64,000 bases of DNA from Mucilaginibacter xinganensis (GTDB taxonomy: Bacteria; Bacteroidota; Bacteroidia; Sphingobacteriales; Sphingobacteriaceae). The notes beneath the pieces are model-generated. The model saw only the letters and a list, made by a program, of their open reading frames with translations, was not told where the DNA came from and ran no database searches. The stretch spans positions 930,001 to 994,000 of the forward strand of contig NZ_CP022743.1 of assembly GCF_002257585.1 (NCBI RefSeq), written 5' to 3'. Below, piece by piece: positions 12,690 through 21,987 of the stretch (position 1 is its first letter; every line of letters begins with the position of its first letter). The position numbers and the translations under genes were made by a program.

Positions 12690-12882
12690 GGAGATCAGAG
12701 ACTAAAGATCAGAGATTAGGACTTGTCCTTGGAACTGACCGACTACCCTTTGATCTCTGAACGCTAAATATTGTTGTTTTCTCAATCTACTTACTTCTTT
12801 CAATAATATGTCATTGTTTATTAGTAGACAGTTAACGGCGTTTAGGCAACTAATCTCTAATTAACTAATCTCTAATCAACTA
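12690..12882. repeat. GATCAGAGACT/CTAATCTCT inverted repeats in 23S-5S spacer
   Basis: GAGATCAGAGACTAAAGATCAG...GATTAG (12691-12718) just after 23S and CTAATCTCTAATTAACTAATCTCTAATC (12850-12877) just before 5S are imperfect reverse complements, as in the other spacers. The ~210 bases between 23S and 5S hold nothing else I can recognise. Confidence 0.5.
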
Positions 12883-12889
12883 AAAATAT

Positions 12890-13001
<112 letters not shown>

Positions 13002-13010
13002 CTTATCAAG

Positions 13011-13041
13011 ACCCTTTCATCTTTCGATGAAGGGGTTTCTT
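13011..13041 (+). terminator. Rho-independent terminator of the rRNA operon
   Basis: CCCTTTCATC-TTTC-GATGAAGGGG hairpin followed by TTTCTT, about ten bases after 5S. Confidence 0.85.
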
Positions 13042-13066
13042 GCTTTATAGCCTTGGCCTATACGTC

Positions 13067-13567
13067 TTAACTTTTCAAGAAATCTAAAACTGAATCAAAG
13101 TAGTTCGCTAGAGTTTCGTAGCGTTGTTCGCCGGGAATCCAATTTGCGAATTTCCAGTACTGCCATTTATCGTATGAAGGACTGGGTGGTATCAGGAAAA
13201 AATATTGCTCATCATTAATACCAGCGACTACAATAGCCTTTTTTAATTGTTCACCAACCTCGGCCAGCGTTCCTTCATTCCAAACTTCAAGTAAAAAAGT
13301 ATCAATACTTTTTAAGTGATCTATTTCGTCAACTTTTTGAAATGTGGGTTCAGTAGAATCTCTGGGTGTGAGAAATCCATTAGTTATTAGAAGAAAGTCT
13401 TTATAAGACTCCGGAAATTGAATTCCTAATCTATCTTCTGCTACTTCTATTTCTTCCAATGAAGCAGGAGCCTGTCCTAACCATTCTAACTTTTTTTGTT
13501 CGCTCGTAAATACAAATTCATCTAATCGGATAGCAAGTTTAGATATCTCTTGAAGTGTATTCTTCAT
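13067..13567 (-). CDS. SMI1/KNR4 (SUKH) family protein
   Basis: 166 residues. The SUKH signature is clear: LEWLGQAPASLEEIEVAEDRLG, then FPESYKDFLLITNGF (the classic G-x-x-P-x-x-Y/F-x-x-F-L-x-x-x-N-G pattern). It has no signal peptide or membrane segment, so it is cytoplasmic. In bacteria many SUKH proteins are immunity proteins for contact-dependent or polymorphic toxins, but no toxin gene is adjacent. The gene converges on the rRNA operon terminator and is followed upstream by the PmoA-like gene in the same direction, 26 bp away. The specific role is unknown. Confidence 0.85.
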   Translation of the reverse strand: MKNTLQEISKLAIRLDEFVFTSEQKKLEWLGQAPASLEEIEVAEDRLGIQFPESYKDFLLITNGFLTPRDSTEPTFQKVDEIDHLKSIDTFLLEVWNEGTLAEVGEQLKKAIVVAGINDEQYFFLIPPSPSYDKWQYWKFANWIPGEQRYETLANYFDSVLDFLKS

Positions 13568-13592
13568 CTAATAGTTTTTTTGCGGATAAATT

Positions 13593-14645
13593 CTACCTGC
13601 CAAATCCTTCAGCAATTTCATTTAGCTCGGCGCTGCTCATCGTCCTTTCACCATTACTTATCACAATCCTATACCTAAATGTCACCGACTCCCCTTTTTT
13701 CAAACTTAAATTCCTTTCGGACTTACCATTAGTAAACACTTTCTCACCCAATGGATTGGCTGCAAATAAGCCGTAACCCCGGGCATGCCAAAATGTAGGA
13801 TAGGTTGGATTTTTGGGATGATCAATTATAGCTATGCTTACCGAGTCGGTGCCCATTTTGCCATAAACCTTACACCATACTCCCCGGCTGCTCCAGGCAT
13901 CGTTGCCTGTTTTGCCGGCGCTGGTTATGTAATTGCCATTGGCTATATGGTCCGTGCCGCCTTTAACTATGGTTACGTTGCCTTTGTCATCGGTAAATTG
14001 TTGGTCTTCTATAGTTGGCATTTGCAACTCATGTGCCAAGCGTAAGCCGAGCAAGCCATCTTTAGCATCTTTAAAAACAGCATCAACGTTTGCTTTCAAA
14101 GTAGTAACCCGGTCAATTATCCGCTGGTTTTTGTCCCCGCTAAATTCAAAGCGGGTGGTTTCTTCTAAAATTACGTCCTTTTGCTGGTTTGTCCAGTTAG
14201 CGTGATACGCTAGTATACCGGTTTTCCCACCGGTTGCTTCAATAATTTTATCGGTGCGGATCCAGCCGTATTGGCTCTTTTTGTTTGCAGGTATTGCATA
14301 TGAATTGTTCCAGAAATCAAGGCCGTTCAGGTTTTCAAAATTAAACCAGATACCAATATGGTGCGGATGGTCGGTTGGTTCTCCCGGGTTGGGTGTAAGC
14401 GGAAATCCACGGGTAACAACCGTACCGCTTGCTGCTCGAAGCGGAAACAGAACCGGCTTTTCCAAACTGCCGGGATAAAGGAAGCTGGTAAAGGGCTTTC
14501 CGCCTATCGAAATATCCACTTTATTTTCCGTTGCTGATTTTGCCACTTTTACTGGCTCGCTTTTTTGCGCAGTCGCAGCGATAGGTAGCGTGACTATTGC
14601 CATGGCAAATCCTAATTTGGTTAACCTGGTTATCATAGGGATCAA
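13593..14645 (-). CDS. PmoA-like (DUF6807) secreted protein
   Basis: 350 residues with an N-terminal signal peptide (LGFAMAIVTLPIAATAQ). The body carries PFTSFLYPGSLEKPVLFPLRAASG, TRGFPLTPNPGEPTDHPHHIGIWF and a GLRLAHELQMP region typical of the DUF6807/PmoA-like family, often named misleadingly after methane monooxygenase. No particulate methane monooxygenase features are present. The HPHH motif (HxHH near residue 93) could bind metal or sugar. It overlaps the upstream oxidoreductase gene (ATGA), so the two form one operon, as is common in carbohydrate-related Bacteroidota and Planctomycetota loci. A periplasmic role in sugar-derivative metabolism is inferred. Confidence 0.8.
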   Translation of the reverse strand: MIPMITRLTKLGFAMAIVTLPIAATAQKSEPVKVAKSATENKVDISIGGKPFTSFLYPGSLEKPVLFPLRAASGTVVTRGFPLTPNPGEPTDHPHHIGIWFNFENLNGLDFWNNSYAIPANKKSQYGWIRTDKIIEATGGKTGILAYHANWTNQQKDVILEETTRFEFSGDKNQRIIDRVTTLKANVDAVFKDAKDGLLGLRLAHELQMPTIEDQQFTDDKGNVTIVKGGTDHIANGNYITSAGKTGNDAWSSRGVWCKVYGKMGTDSVSIAIIDHPKNPTYPTFWHARGYGLFAANPLGEKVFTNGKSERNLSLKKGESVTFRYRIVISNGERTMSSAELNEIAEGFGR

Positions 14646-15997
14646 TATTTAAATATTTTACCATTCGCCATCACTTCCTGTGTTTTTTCATCAAAGGTGG
14701 CCTTGTAACCGGTATGTACAGCAGCGTTGGTCATAATGTTAGCTATGGAGTGGCTGTACCCCGCTTCCACAGGCGCATTGGGTTGTTTACGGCTGCGCAC
14801 GCATTCCATCCAGTTGCGCACATGGTTTGAAGTAAGCACATCGCCGCCCGTATTTGCCGATGCTACCACTTTTTCGGTATTTGCCAGGCTAACTTCCGGC
14901 AACAGGTTGGCTTGCATATTCATGGCTGAAGCCATTTTTTGGGTTAAGCCGCCGGTTGGCGAAACGGTATTGGTATTAAGGTTTAACTCACCGCCATTTG
15001 AATAGTAGATCTCTGCAGGATGCTCATCACCGTTATGCATCCGGGAACCAAATGTAACCTGGAAACCGGTTGACAGATCATCCAGCGGGCCATAATCAAA
15101 AGCAGCTAAAATGGTATCCCAATTCCTGCGCCCATCCTTCCAAACATAAATACCGCCGTTGGCAACAACGCTGCGGGGATGTTTAAGTCCGGTAAACCAA
15201 TGCACGGTATCAATTTGGTGGCTCATCCATTGTCCGGGCAAGCCTGACGAGTACGGCCAGAATAACCGGTATTCTAAATAGATCCGCGGATCAAATGGCT
15301 CGTACGGGCGGTTCATAATAAAACGTTTCCAATCGGTATCGGTTTCTTTTAATACGCCTAAGAGTTCGGGTCGGCGCCAGCGCCCAGGCTGGTTAACGTT
15401 CCAGGTAAGCTCAACCATGGTAATGGGGCCAAACTTGCCTGAGCGGATAAAGTCATTGGCGGCATGGTAATTGGCGCCACTTCTGCGTTGCGAACCTATC
15501 TGCACAATTTTACCCGACTCCTTAACAGCTTTAAGGGCTGCACGGTTATCTTCCATGGTTTCGGCAAAAGGCTTTTCAACGTAGGCATCACAACCGGCTT
15601 TTACGGCTTCAATTGCATGGCGGGCATGCTGAAAATCGGCAGTGCTGATAAATACAGCATCAACGGTTTTGCTGTCATATAATTCTTCGTTATTGCGAAA
15701 TGCCTTTACATCATTTTGCATTTTTTCTTTCCAGATGGCGGCGCCTTCTTCCCTGCGCCTTTTCCAGATATCTGATACGCCAACCACTTCAAAATTAAGT
15801 TCCTTGTAGTGGTTCATAAAGCTGGGGATATGTGAGCTTTTGTGCCTGTCGGAAAATCCGATAACACCCACGCGTACCCTGTCATTAGCGCCAATGATGC
15901 GTTTATAACTTTTAGCACTCCAGCTGTTTTTGGCGAGCAACATCCCGGCCCCTACCAACGAGGCCTGCCTTATAAATTTACGACGTGATTCTTCCAT
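14642..15997 (-). CDS. Gfo/Idh/MocA family oxidoreductase, secreted
   Basis: 451 residues. The N-terminus has a Tat-like signal (ESRRKFIRQASLVGAGMLLA). The NAD(P)-binding Rossmann strand VRVGVIGFSDRHKSS and the EKPFAETMEDN segment, containing the conserved catalytic EKP Lys, identify the family. The C-terminal sheet domain contains LEYRLFWPYSSGLPGQWMSHQIDTVHWFTGL, a form typical of exported Bacteroidota members. Expected to act on a sugar or cyclitol in the periplasm with tightly bound cofactor. It is translationally coupled to the PmoA-like gene. Substrate unknown. Confidence 0.9.
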   Translation of the reverse strand: MEESRRKFIRQASLVGAGMLLAKNSWSAKSYKRIIGANDRVRVGVIGFSDRHKSSHIPSFMNHYKELNFEVVGVSDIWKRRREEGAAIWKEKMQNDVKAFRNNEELYDSKTVDAVFISTADFQHARHAIEAVKAGCDAYVEKPFAETMEDNRAALKAVKESGKIVQIGSQRRSGANYHAANDFIRSGKFGPITMVELTWNVNQPGRWRRPELLGVLKETDTDWKRFIMNRPYEPFDPRIYLEYRLFWPYSSGLPGQWMSHQIDTVHWFTGLKHPRSVVANGGIYVWKDGRRNWDTILAAFDYGPLDDLSTGFQVTFGSRMHNGDEHPAEIYYSNGGELNLNTNTVSPTGGLTQKMASAMNMQANLLPEVSLANTEKVVASANTGGDVLTSNHVRNWMECVRSRKQPNAPVEAGYSHSIANIMTNAAVHTGYKATFDEKTQEVMANGKIFKY

Positions 15998-16203
15998 AGG
16001 TATTTGTAGTTATTTGGTTGTATGATTCCGAAGTTAGAGCCGCTATAAGGGATAGACAGCCGTAATAACAAAAAGCAAATAATTGGTTTAATTACCAGTT
16101 TGATAACTGTTAAAATATGATTGAAGTTACGTAAAAAGTAATACTATCTCTGTAAGATGTATATTACAATAGCCAAAGGTTAAATTTTAGTATAAATATT
16201 ATG

Positions 16204-16674
16204 CTACTTCACCTTCAAATATTTTTCAATAACAACCCTGTCAATCCCGGTACCTTCAACTTTTTCAATACCTTTTTGAATAAGCGTATCGCCGCTAAAC
16301 GTAAGGGTGAAAGTAAATGGTTTACCCTCCCAGGCTTTGTCTTTATAATAATCAAGATGCTCGGTGTACTGATCGCCTTTTAGCGTATAACGGCCGCCCC
16401 CGGCATCAAATTTGTTTGATGAGTCTTTAGCGGTGTTCATGATATGGTTTAAAAAGGCAAAGTGGGTGTCATTAATTATCTTTATCATTTGCTGGTCTTT
16501 TGGGTAGCTGTTTGCCTGGCTCTGCCCTTTGGTAATGGTAGCGCCGGATACCAATTGCCAGGTGCCGATAATTGGGTTAGCTGCTGTTTGTTGTTTTTTT
16601 TCGGCCGGGTTCTTACAAGCTATCAAAAAAGCGATTGCTGATAGTGATAAGAAAGCTAAAGGTTTAAATTTCAT
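16204..16674 (-). CDS. Lipocalin-like lipoprotein
   Basis: 156 residues with a lipobox at Cys20 (FLIAC). The mature part has the short lipocalin-like pattern: IIGTWQLVSGATI, KIINDTHFAFLNH, GGGRYTLKGDQYTEHLDYY and LTFSGDTLIQKGI, as in small Bacteroidota DUF4488/lipocalin-like proteins. Probably an outer-membrane-anchored ligand-binding barrel; ligand unknown. Single gene, divergent from the metal-uptake locus that starts at 16812. Confidence 0.75.
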   Translation of the reverse strand: MKFKPLAFLSLSAIAFLIACKNPAEKKQQTAANPIIGTWQLVSGATITKGQSQANSYPKDQQMIKIINDTHFAFLNHIMNTAKDSSNKFDAGGGRYTLKGDQYTEHLDYYKDKAWEGKPFTFTLTFSGDTLIQKGIEKVEGTGIDRVVIEKYLKVK

Positions 16675-16772
16675 AATGAGTGGTTTATTTGTTAAATATA
16701 GAAAGTTCGGTATAATAGTTAATGCTGGTAACTAAAATTAAAGCAGGCTGCGGTAATAAATAATATAGATGG

Positions 16773-16804
16773 CTTGGTTAATTAGGCGATAGCCAGTAGA
16801 TTTG
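16773..16804 (+). promoter_or_regulatory. Candidate promoter of the metal-uptake locus
   Basis: CTTG at 16773-16776, 20 bp, then TAGATTTG at 16797-16804, matching TAnnTTTG. It ends seven bases before the ATG at 16812, implying a very short or absent leader. Confidence 0.5.
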
Positions 16805-16811
16805 TAGCGGC

Positions 16812-17198
16812 ATGTTAAAACGGTTTTCGGCTTATTTTCTTATCTTTTCACTACTTGCAGTTAACTTCTCGCGGTTTTTTGTTTTTGCGGGATTTGAACT
16901 GAACAAGAACTATATTGCCGCAAAACTTTGCGAAAACCGGAATAAACCCTGGCTGCACTGTAATGGTAAGTGTTACTTCGCGAAAAAAATCAAACAAGCG
17001 CAGGAGAACGAAAAAAAGGAAACTGCAAAAGATAATTTTAGCCGCCTTGAAGTATCTTTTTTTCAGGAGCCATTCAAACTTGCATTTATTGAACCAGTTA
17101 TTTTAGAAGGCAATAAACGCGCATTTCCTCAATATACTTATCAATATAAAAGCCATTATATTGATACTATCTTCCATCCGCCCAAATCGCTGGTATAA
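16812..17198 (+). CDS. Small membrane/periplasmic protein with CxGKC motif, copy 1
   Basis: 128 residues. A hydrophobic N-terminus (about 5-28) could be a signal peptide or anchor. Then comes a strongly conserved block: NKNYIAAKLCENRNKPWLHC followed by NGKCYFAKKIKQAQ, with Cys40, Cys50 and Cys54. The next gene has the same three cysteines at identical positions. The C-terminus diverges and has two His residues (YKSHY, IFHPP). The cysteine spacing suggests thiol-based metal binding outside the inner membrane. Position before a TonB receptor, a PepSY protein and a heavy-metal-binding lipoprotein supports a metal-handling role, possibly copper. I know of no assigned function. Confidence 0.75.
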   Translation: MLKRFSAYFLIFSLLAVNFSRFFVFAGFELNKNYIAAKLCENRNKPWLHCNGKCYFAKKIKQAQENEKKETAKDNFSRLEVSFFQEPFKLAFIEPVILEGNKRAFPQYTYQYKSHYIDTIFHPPKSLV

Positions 17199-17306
17199 TT
17201 TCTTTTTCTCAAATTCATTTACCATACAACTTTTTGTACCGGTGATGCTGTATTTTCTATAGTTCAGGTAATTAGTCCTGAATACCCATTTGTATTAATT
17301 TTTGTT

Positions 17307-17678
17307 ATGTTACGGCGGGTCGTTATATATCTTCTGGTTTTTTCTACACTCTCAGCTAACTTCACGCGGTTCTTTATCTTCGCGGGTTTTGAGCTGAACA
17401 GGAATTATATTGCCGCAAATCTTTGTGAAAATATTGATAAGCCCTGGCTGCATTGTAATGGAAAGTGCTATTTTTTGAAAAAAATCAAACAAGCCCGGGA
17501 AAACGAACGCGGTGATGAACGGCAATCGCAAAGAAATCTTTTCCAGGAAGCTGCCATCACCAATTCAGCACCAGTTAAATTTCAAAACCAGTTGCTTTGT
17601 ATTATTAATACCCCCTGCCATTTGTGTGAGTTATCTCAATTTAACAGAACGCTGTTCCGCCCTCCGCAATTCAATTAA
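17307..17678 (+). CDS. Small membrane/periplasmic protein with CxGKC motif, copy 2
   Basis: 123 residues, a paralogue of the preceding gene: the first 65 residues are largely alike (FxFAGFELNxNYIAAxLCEN, KPWLHCNGKCYF) with Cys40, Cys50 and Cys54 kept. The C-terminus is unrelated and gains three more cysteines (LLCIINTPCHLCELS), a possible second thiol site. The tandem pair probably arose by duplication followed by divergence of the tail. Predicted exported or membrane-anchored; function inferred as for copy 1. Confidence 0.75.
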   Translation: MLRRVVIYLLVFSTLSANFTRFFIFAGFELNRNYIAANLCENIDKPWLHCNGKCYFLKKIKQARENERGDERQSQRNLFQEAAITNSAPVKFQNQLLCIINTPCHLCELSQFNRTLFRPPQFN

Positions 17679-17910
17679 ATATCATTTTTATTCATTTTAT
17701 TAAAACGCCCTGCCTGGTTTAAAAAACAGGATAGTGTTTGTTTTAATGAAATGCTGTAACCATTATTATTTTATGGCTCAAAATACAATTCTTTAATATG
17801 GGGTGGTATGGCTGTATAGTTGATGGTGTGAATAAACCTGGCTGGCTTTTAAAACCAGCCTGATTACATACTAATACATTAACGGGGAGCCTGCTCCTCA
17901 CAAAGTTTAT

Positions 17911-20274
17911 ATGAAACGATATTTAATCCTGATTCTTTTTTTATGTATATCTGCGTCAGTTACATTCGCCCAAACGCTAAGGGGAACCGTTACTGATGCC
18001 TATACGCACGAAGCCTTGGCTGGTGTAACCATCTGTAATTCTGATAGCAGCAGTGCGATGTCAAAAGCTTTTGCGAAAACAAATAACGCTGGTAAGTTTG
18101 AGATTTCAACCGCCGGCATCAGCCAGCTAAAATTTGTCATTATTGGTTATACCAATAAGATAATCGATTTAAAAAATGGTGCAGACGATAATGGGTTAAG
18201 CGTCGCGATGGAACCTTCAATACTTGACCTGCAACCGGTAATAGTAACCGCGAGTCGTGAAAAGCAGCCACGTCGGGAAGCGCCTATTGCTATAACACAG
18301 ATAAACGCCACCCAGATAAAAGACACTAAAGCAGCTGCCCTGTATCAGTTGCTGAATAAGGTTGCCGGAGTTTATATGGTAAACCTGGGGAATGAGCAGC
18401 ACACTATGGCCATCCGTCAGCCTATTACCTATAACGCGCTGTACCTATACATGGAGGATGGGCTGCCTATTCGGCCCACCGGAATCTTTAATCATAATTC
18501 GTTATACGAGATCAACATGTCTGGCATAAAAGATATCGAGGTTATTAAAGGCCCGTCGTCATCATTATACGGCAGTAACTCAATTGGGGGTGCGGTTAAT
18601 TTTATAACCCAGGGCCCGCCAACAGGGTATGCAGCAGATCTGTCTGTACAGGGCGATAATTATCACTACAAAAGAGTGGATGCTGGTGGTGGTTTTACAT
18701 CGGGCAAAGTTGGCTTGTATGCCGGCGGATACATTGCCCATCAGAAAGATAGCTGGCAGGATTACTCCGATTTTGATAAGTACTCGGGTAACATTAAAAC
18801 CACTTATGAGTTTGATAGTGCTACCAAACTCACAACCGAAGCATCCTACAATAACCTGGACACGCAGACACCGGGCAGCCTGGATAGCGCACATTTTTAC
18901 AGCCGAAGCTATGGCAGCAATCAGCGCTTTACTTATCGCAAAGTAAATGCTTTCAGGGCCAGCTCGCGGCTTGATCATAAGTGGAATGACAAAAGCAGCA
19001 CTTTCTTTACCGGATTTTTCAGGAATAACTCCACCGCTCAATTGCCAAGCTATTATATTTCTGACGTACGTGACGCCAGCGGTAAATATCTTAGTTCGAA
19101 CGGGCAGGTGAATGACTTGAAATTTCAAAGCTACGGCCTGCTTACCCAGCACCGCACAGATTTTGATTTTTTACACTCACGGTTGATTGTTGGCGCTTAC
19201 CTGGATGATAGTCCAAGTTCCTATTACGCGCAGTTTTTGGATATTAAAAAAGATTTAGCCAATAACTATTATACAAATTTTACCAATACAGGTAAATATA
19301 TTGATCAGTACAAGATAAGGCTCTTTAACACGGCTGCTTACACGCAATATGAGATAAAGCCTGCCGAAGCTTTACGGATAGTAATGGGGTTAAGGTATGA
19401 CCGTGTGCATTATAATTTAGATAACGGCCTGCCTGTTGGCCAAACCAAATACAAGCAACAGGAAAGAAATGATTTTAATATAGTTGCACCTAAATTGGGC
19501 TTAACGTATGACCTTGGCAGAAACTCCGGCTTCTATGCCAATTACAGCGTAGGGTTCCAGCCGCCCGAAACTACCGACCTTTATAGCTCGCGCCAGCAGG
19601 TTACTTTAAAGCAAGCCACTTTTGATAACTACGAGATAGGAGGCTGGTTCTCTGCCTTCGATAAAAAACTATATGCGGAGATCAGCCTGTATGATCTTGA
19701 AGGGCATAACGAGATTATCAATCAGTTGCTACCGGATAATACTACTCAAAATGAAAATGCAGGAGCAACGCGGCACAGGGGGATTGAGTATTCGCTTACC
19801 TATGCGCCCGTGCAGGCGCTTACATTCAGGTTTAGCGGAACCAATGCAAAGCATACTTATGTTGATTATAGCGAGGTTGCCACCAATTATGCAACAGGCC
19901 AAAGTTATTCCATCAACTATAATGGTAAACGAATGAACAATGCGCCCTCATGGATAGTAAATTCAGAACTAACCTATAAGCCGTTTTATCTGCCGGGGTT
20001 TCGCATTTTGGCCGAGTGGCAGCATATTGATAAATATTACACCAACCCTGCAAATACCAAAACTTATTCCGGCTATGACATTTATAACCTGCGTTTAGGG
20101 TATGATTTTAAGCAGGATATTTTAAAGGGTGCGGGGATATGGTTTAACGTACTCAACTTAACCAATAAGCTGTATGCAACTACAGTAACCAGCAACCAAT
20201 ACGGCGATACTTATAATGCTGCGCCTCCCCGTGTTTTTAGTTTGGGCATCAGCTATTCAATTTCAAAATATTAA
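17911..20274 (+). CDS. TonB-dependent outer membrane receptor
   Basis: 787 residues. Signal peptide (YLILILFLCISASVTFAQ), a carboxypeptidase-regulatory-like domain (about 22-100, TLRGTVTDAYTHEALAGVTI), a plug (about 115-230; AAALYQLLNKVAGVYM, IEVIKGPSSSLYGSNSIGGAVNF) and a 22-strand-type barrel to the C-terminal aromatic end (VFSLGISYSISKY). The size and lone receptor layout (no SusD partner) fit siderophore or metal-complex uptake rather than glycans. It is followed four bases later by a PepSY membrane protein, as in iron or copper uptake operons. The substrate is inferred from neighbours. Confidence 0.92.
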   Translation: MKRYLILILFLCISASVTFAQTLRGTVTDAYTHEALAGVTICNSDSSSAMSKAFAKTNNAGKFEISTAGISQLKFVIIGYTNKIIDLKNGADDNGLSVAMEPSILDLQPVIVTASREKQPRREAPIAITQINATQIKDTKAAALYQLLNKVAGVYMVNLGNEQHTMAIRQPITYNALYLYMEDGLPIRPTGIFNHNSLYEINMSGIKDIEVIKGPSSSLYGSNSIGGAVNFITQGPPTGYAADLSVQGDNYHYKRVDAGGGFTSGKVGLYAGGYIAHQKDSWQDYSDFDKYSGNIKTTYEFDSATKLTTEASYNNLDTQTPGSLDSAHFYSRSYGSNQRFTYRKVNAFRASSRLDHKWNDKSSTFFTGFFRNNSTAQLPSYYISDVRDASGKYLSSNGQVNDLKFQSYGLLTQHRTDFDFLHSRLIVGAYLDDSPSSYYAQFLDIKKDLANNYYTNFTNTGKYIDQYKIRLFNTAAYTQYEIKPAEALRIVMGLRYDRVHYNLDNGLPVGQTKYKQQERNDFNIVAPKLGLTYDLGRNSGFYANYSVGFQPPETTDLYSSRQQVTLKQATFDNYEIGGWFSAFDKKLYAEISLYDLEGHNEIINQLLPDNTTQNENAGATRHRGIEYSLTYAPVQALTFRFSGTNAKHTYVDYSEVATNYATGQSYSINYNGKRMNNAPSWIVNSELTYKPFYLPGFRILAEWQHIDKYYTNPANTKTYSGYDIYNLRLGYDFKQDILKGAGIWFNVLNLTNKLYATTVTSNQYGDTYNAAPPRVFSLGISYSISKY

Positions 20275-20278
20275 TGCC

Positions 20279-21721
20279 ATGTCAGTAAAATCAAGTTTCT
20301 ATAAATGGCACAGAGTGTTGGGTTTGATAGCACTTGTACCGGTAATATGCTGGACGCTGAGCGGCCTTTCGCATCCACTCATGTCAAACTGGTTCAGGCC
20401 GCATATCCCGGTTGAAGTTTACAATCCTCCCGTTCAAAGCAAACTTACCCCCCGGTTGTCTATCCAACAAGTATTAGATACAAACCAAATTACCAGTTTG
20501 CGTAATTTCAGGATAGTAAGTTTTAACCATGTTGTTTATTACCAGGTTTTTGGGAAAGACAGCGTGTATAATTACTTTGCTGCAAATAATGGTGAATTAT
20601 TAAAGAATGGCGATCAGCAGTATGCCATTTGGCTTGCGCGATATTTTACGCAGGATTCCGTATCGGCCATAAAATCAATCAACCTGCAAAAGACGTTTGA
20701 TGGGCAATATCAGCCCATCAATCACCTGCTGCCGGTTTGGAAGGTGAGTTTTTCCAGGCCGGATGGCATGGATGTGTATATTGAAACCTGCCAAAGCCGT
20801 ATGGGTACTTTTAATAACAATAGCCGTAAAGCGCTGTTATGGCTGTTTGAGCAATTGCATACCTGGAATTTCCTCGCAGCTTTGGCAGGAGATACATTCC
20901 GCATGGTTTTCTTATTAACGCTGGTAATTGTAATGTTCTTTTCGCTATTAAGTGGCTTGGTTATCTATGGGCTTTTTTGGGGAAAATTTAAAACAGCCGC
21001 ACAAAAACGTACTAAAAATGGCAGGGATGAAAAACGTATTTTTCAACGGTACCACCGGCAGGTAGGGCTTTATGTTTCTTTGTTGATGTTCACCTTTGTC
21101 GTCAGTGCTGCCTTTCACCTGTTTGCCAAACTGTATAACACGGAGCACGAAAGGCCGGCTTATGAACAGCTTATCGATCGTAAAGAATTAAAACTGGCTA
21201 ATTTGAAACTTCCTGTTGCTGACAGTAATGTAAGCAGGGTTGGTCTGGCTAAATTCAACGGGCACACTTATTACCAGGTTACTGATAACAAAAAGGCTAT
21301 CCTGTATTTCGATACCCAAACAGGTACAGAATTAGCAGACGGGGATAAAACTTATGCTGCTTTTTTATGCAATTATTACCTGCCGGAAGACAAGGAAATA
21401 AAGCGGGTTAAAGGTAGGCTAACCATAAGTCAGGTTCGCCAATTTGATAACGAATATGGCTTTATCAATAAGCGGTTGCCGGTACAAAAAGTTAGTTACC
21501 CCGGCAACGGAAATTGGTATATCGAGACAACGACAGCCAAATTGGCAACCAAAGTAAATGCGTTAGATAGAGCAGAAGGACTTTCGTTTATATTTCTGCA
21601 TAAATTTTTTTACATGAGCTGGGCCGGCAAAGATATTCGTGACATTGTTAGCATGCTGGCGGCATCAGGCGTGTTAGCTGTAGCGCTGCTTGGCTTTGCA
21701 TCATTAATAAAAAATAAATAA
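20279..21721 (+). CDS. PepSY-associated membrane protein, probable metal-uptake reductase
   Basis: About 480 residues from the ATG at 20279, four bases after the receptor stop; an in-frame extension further upstream would overlap the receptor gene and is unlikely. The start MSVKSSFYKWHRVLGLIALVPV with WHRxLG is the typical first helix of PepSY_TM proteins. There are two more central helices (TFRMVFLLTLVIVMFFSLLSG and the RYHRQVGLYVSLLMFTFVVSAAFH segment with conserved His) and a C-terminal one. Periplasmic loops hold repeated PepSY-like domains (YYQVFGKDSVYNYF..., TYYQVTDNKKAILYF). Such proteins sit in the inner membrane and are thought to reduce metal complexes using heme. Confidence 0.85.
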   Translation: MSVKSSFYKWHRVLGLIALVPVICWTLSGLSHPLMSNWFRPHIPVEVYNPPVQSKLTPRLSIQQVLDTNQITSLRNFRIVSFNHVVYYQVFGKDSVYNYFAANNGELLKNGDQQYAIWLARYFTQDSVSAIKSINLQKTFDGQYQPINHLLPVWKVSFSRPDGMDVYIETCQSRMGTFNNNSRKALLWLFEQLHTWNFLAALAGDTFRMVFLLTLVIVMFFSLLSGLVIYGLFWGKFKTAAQKRTKNGRDEKRIFQRYHRQVGLYVSLLMFTFVVSAAFHLFAKLYNTEHERPAYEQLIDRKELKLANLKLPVADSNVSRVGLAKFNGHTYYQVTDNKKAILYFDTQTGTELADGDKTYAAFLCNYYLPEDKEIKRVKGRLTISQVRQFDNEYGFINKRLPVQKVSYPGNGNWYIETTTAKLATKVNALDRAEGLSFIFLHKFFYMSWAGKDIRDIVSMLAASGVLAVALLGFASLIKNK

Positions 21722-21723
21722 CC

Positions 21724-21936
21724 ATGAAAAAAATAGCGACACTTATTGCTTTAGCCGGGCTGATGGGTGCAATTTCATCCTGCGATCACCCTGTAAAACA
21801 AGCCGGGATGAGCAAAGAAGTTAAAAAGAATAAGAGCAAATACTTTTGTCCCATGAATACTGATATCACATCAGATAAACCCGGTATCTGTTCCAAATGC
21901 GGAATGGAACTGGTGGAAAGAGACACTACGAAATAA
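21724..21936 (+). CDS. Heavy-metal-binding domain lipoprotein
   Basis: 70 residues: signal peptide with lipobox Cys20 (ISSC), then the short metal-binding signature YFCPMNTDITSDKPGICSKC-GMEL, i.e. CPM...PGxCxxCGMxL. This domain is usual in copper and cobalt-zinc-cadmium efflux or uptake proteins. It begins two bases after the PepSY gene, so it is the last gene of the locus. It probably binds Cu or a similar soft metal at the envelope. Confidence 0.85.
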   Translation: MKKIATLIALAGLMGAISSCDHPVKQAGMSKEVKKNKSKYFCPMNTDITSDKPGICSKCGMELVERDTTK

Positions 21937-21949
21937 AAGTAGCGATACC

Positions 21950-21987
21950 ATTTTGTCATTCAGGGCTCATGCCCCGAATGACAAAAT
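21950..21987. terminator. Bidirectional terminator between convergent genes
   Basis: ATTTTGTCATTC (21950-21961) and GAATGACAAAAT (21976-21987) form a perfect 12-bp stem with an AGGG...CCCC inner part. A/T runs on both sides suit both strands. It abuts the stop of the convergent gene. Confidence 0.75.

Noticed and set aside
13593..14645. Particulate methane monooxygenase subunit
   Set aside because: The family name PmoA is misleading; the protein is a secreted DUF6807 member without membrane helices of the true subunit.
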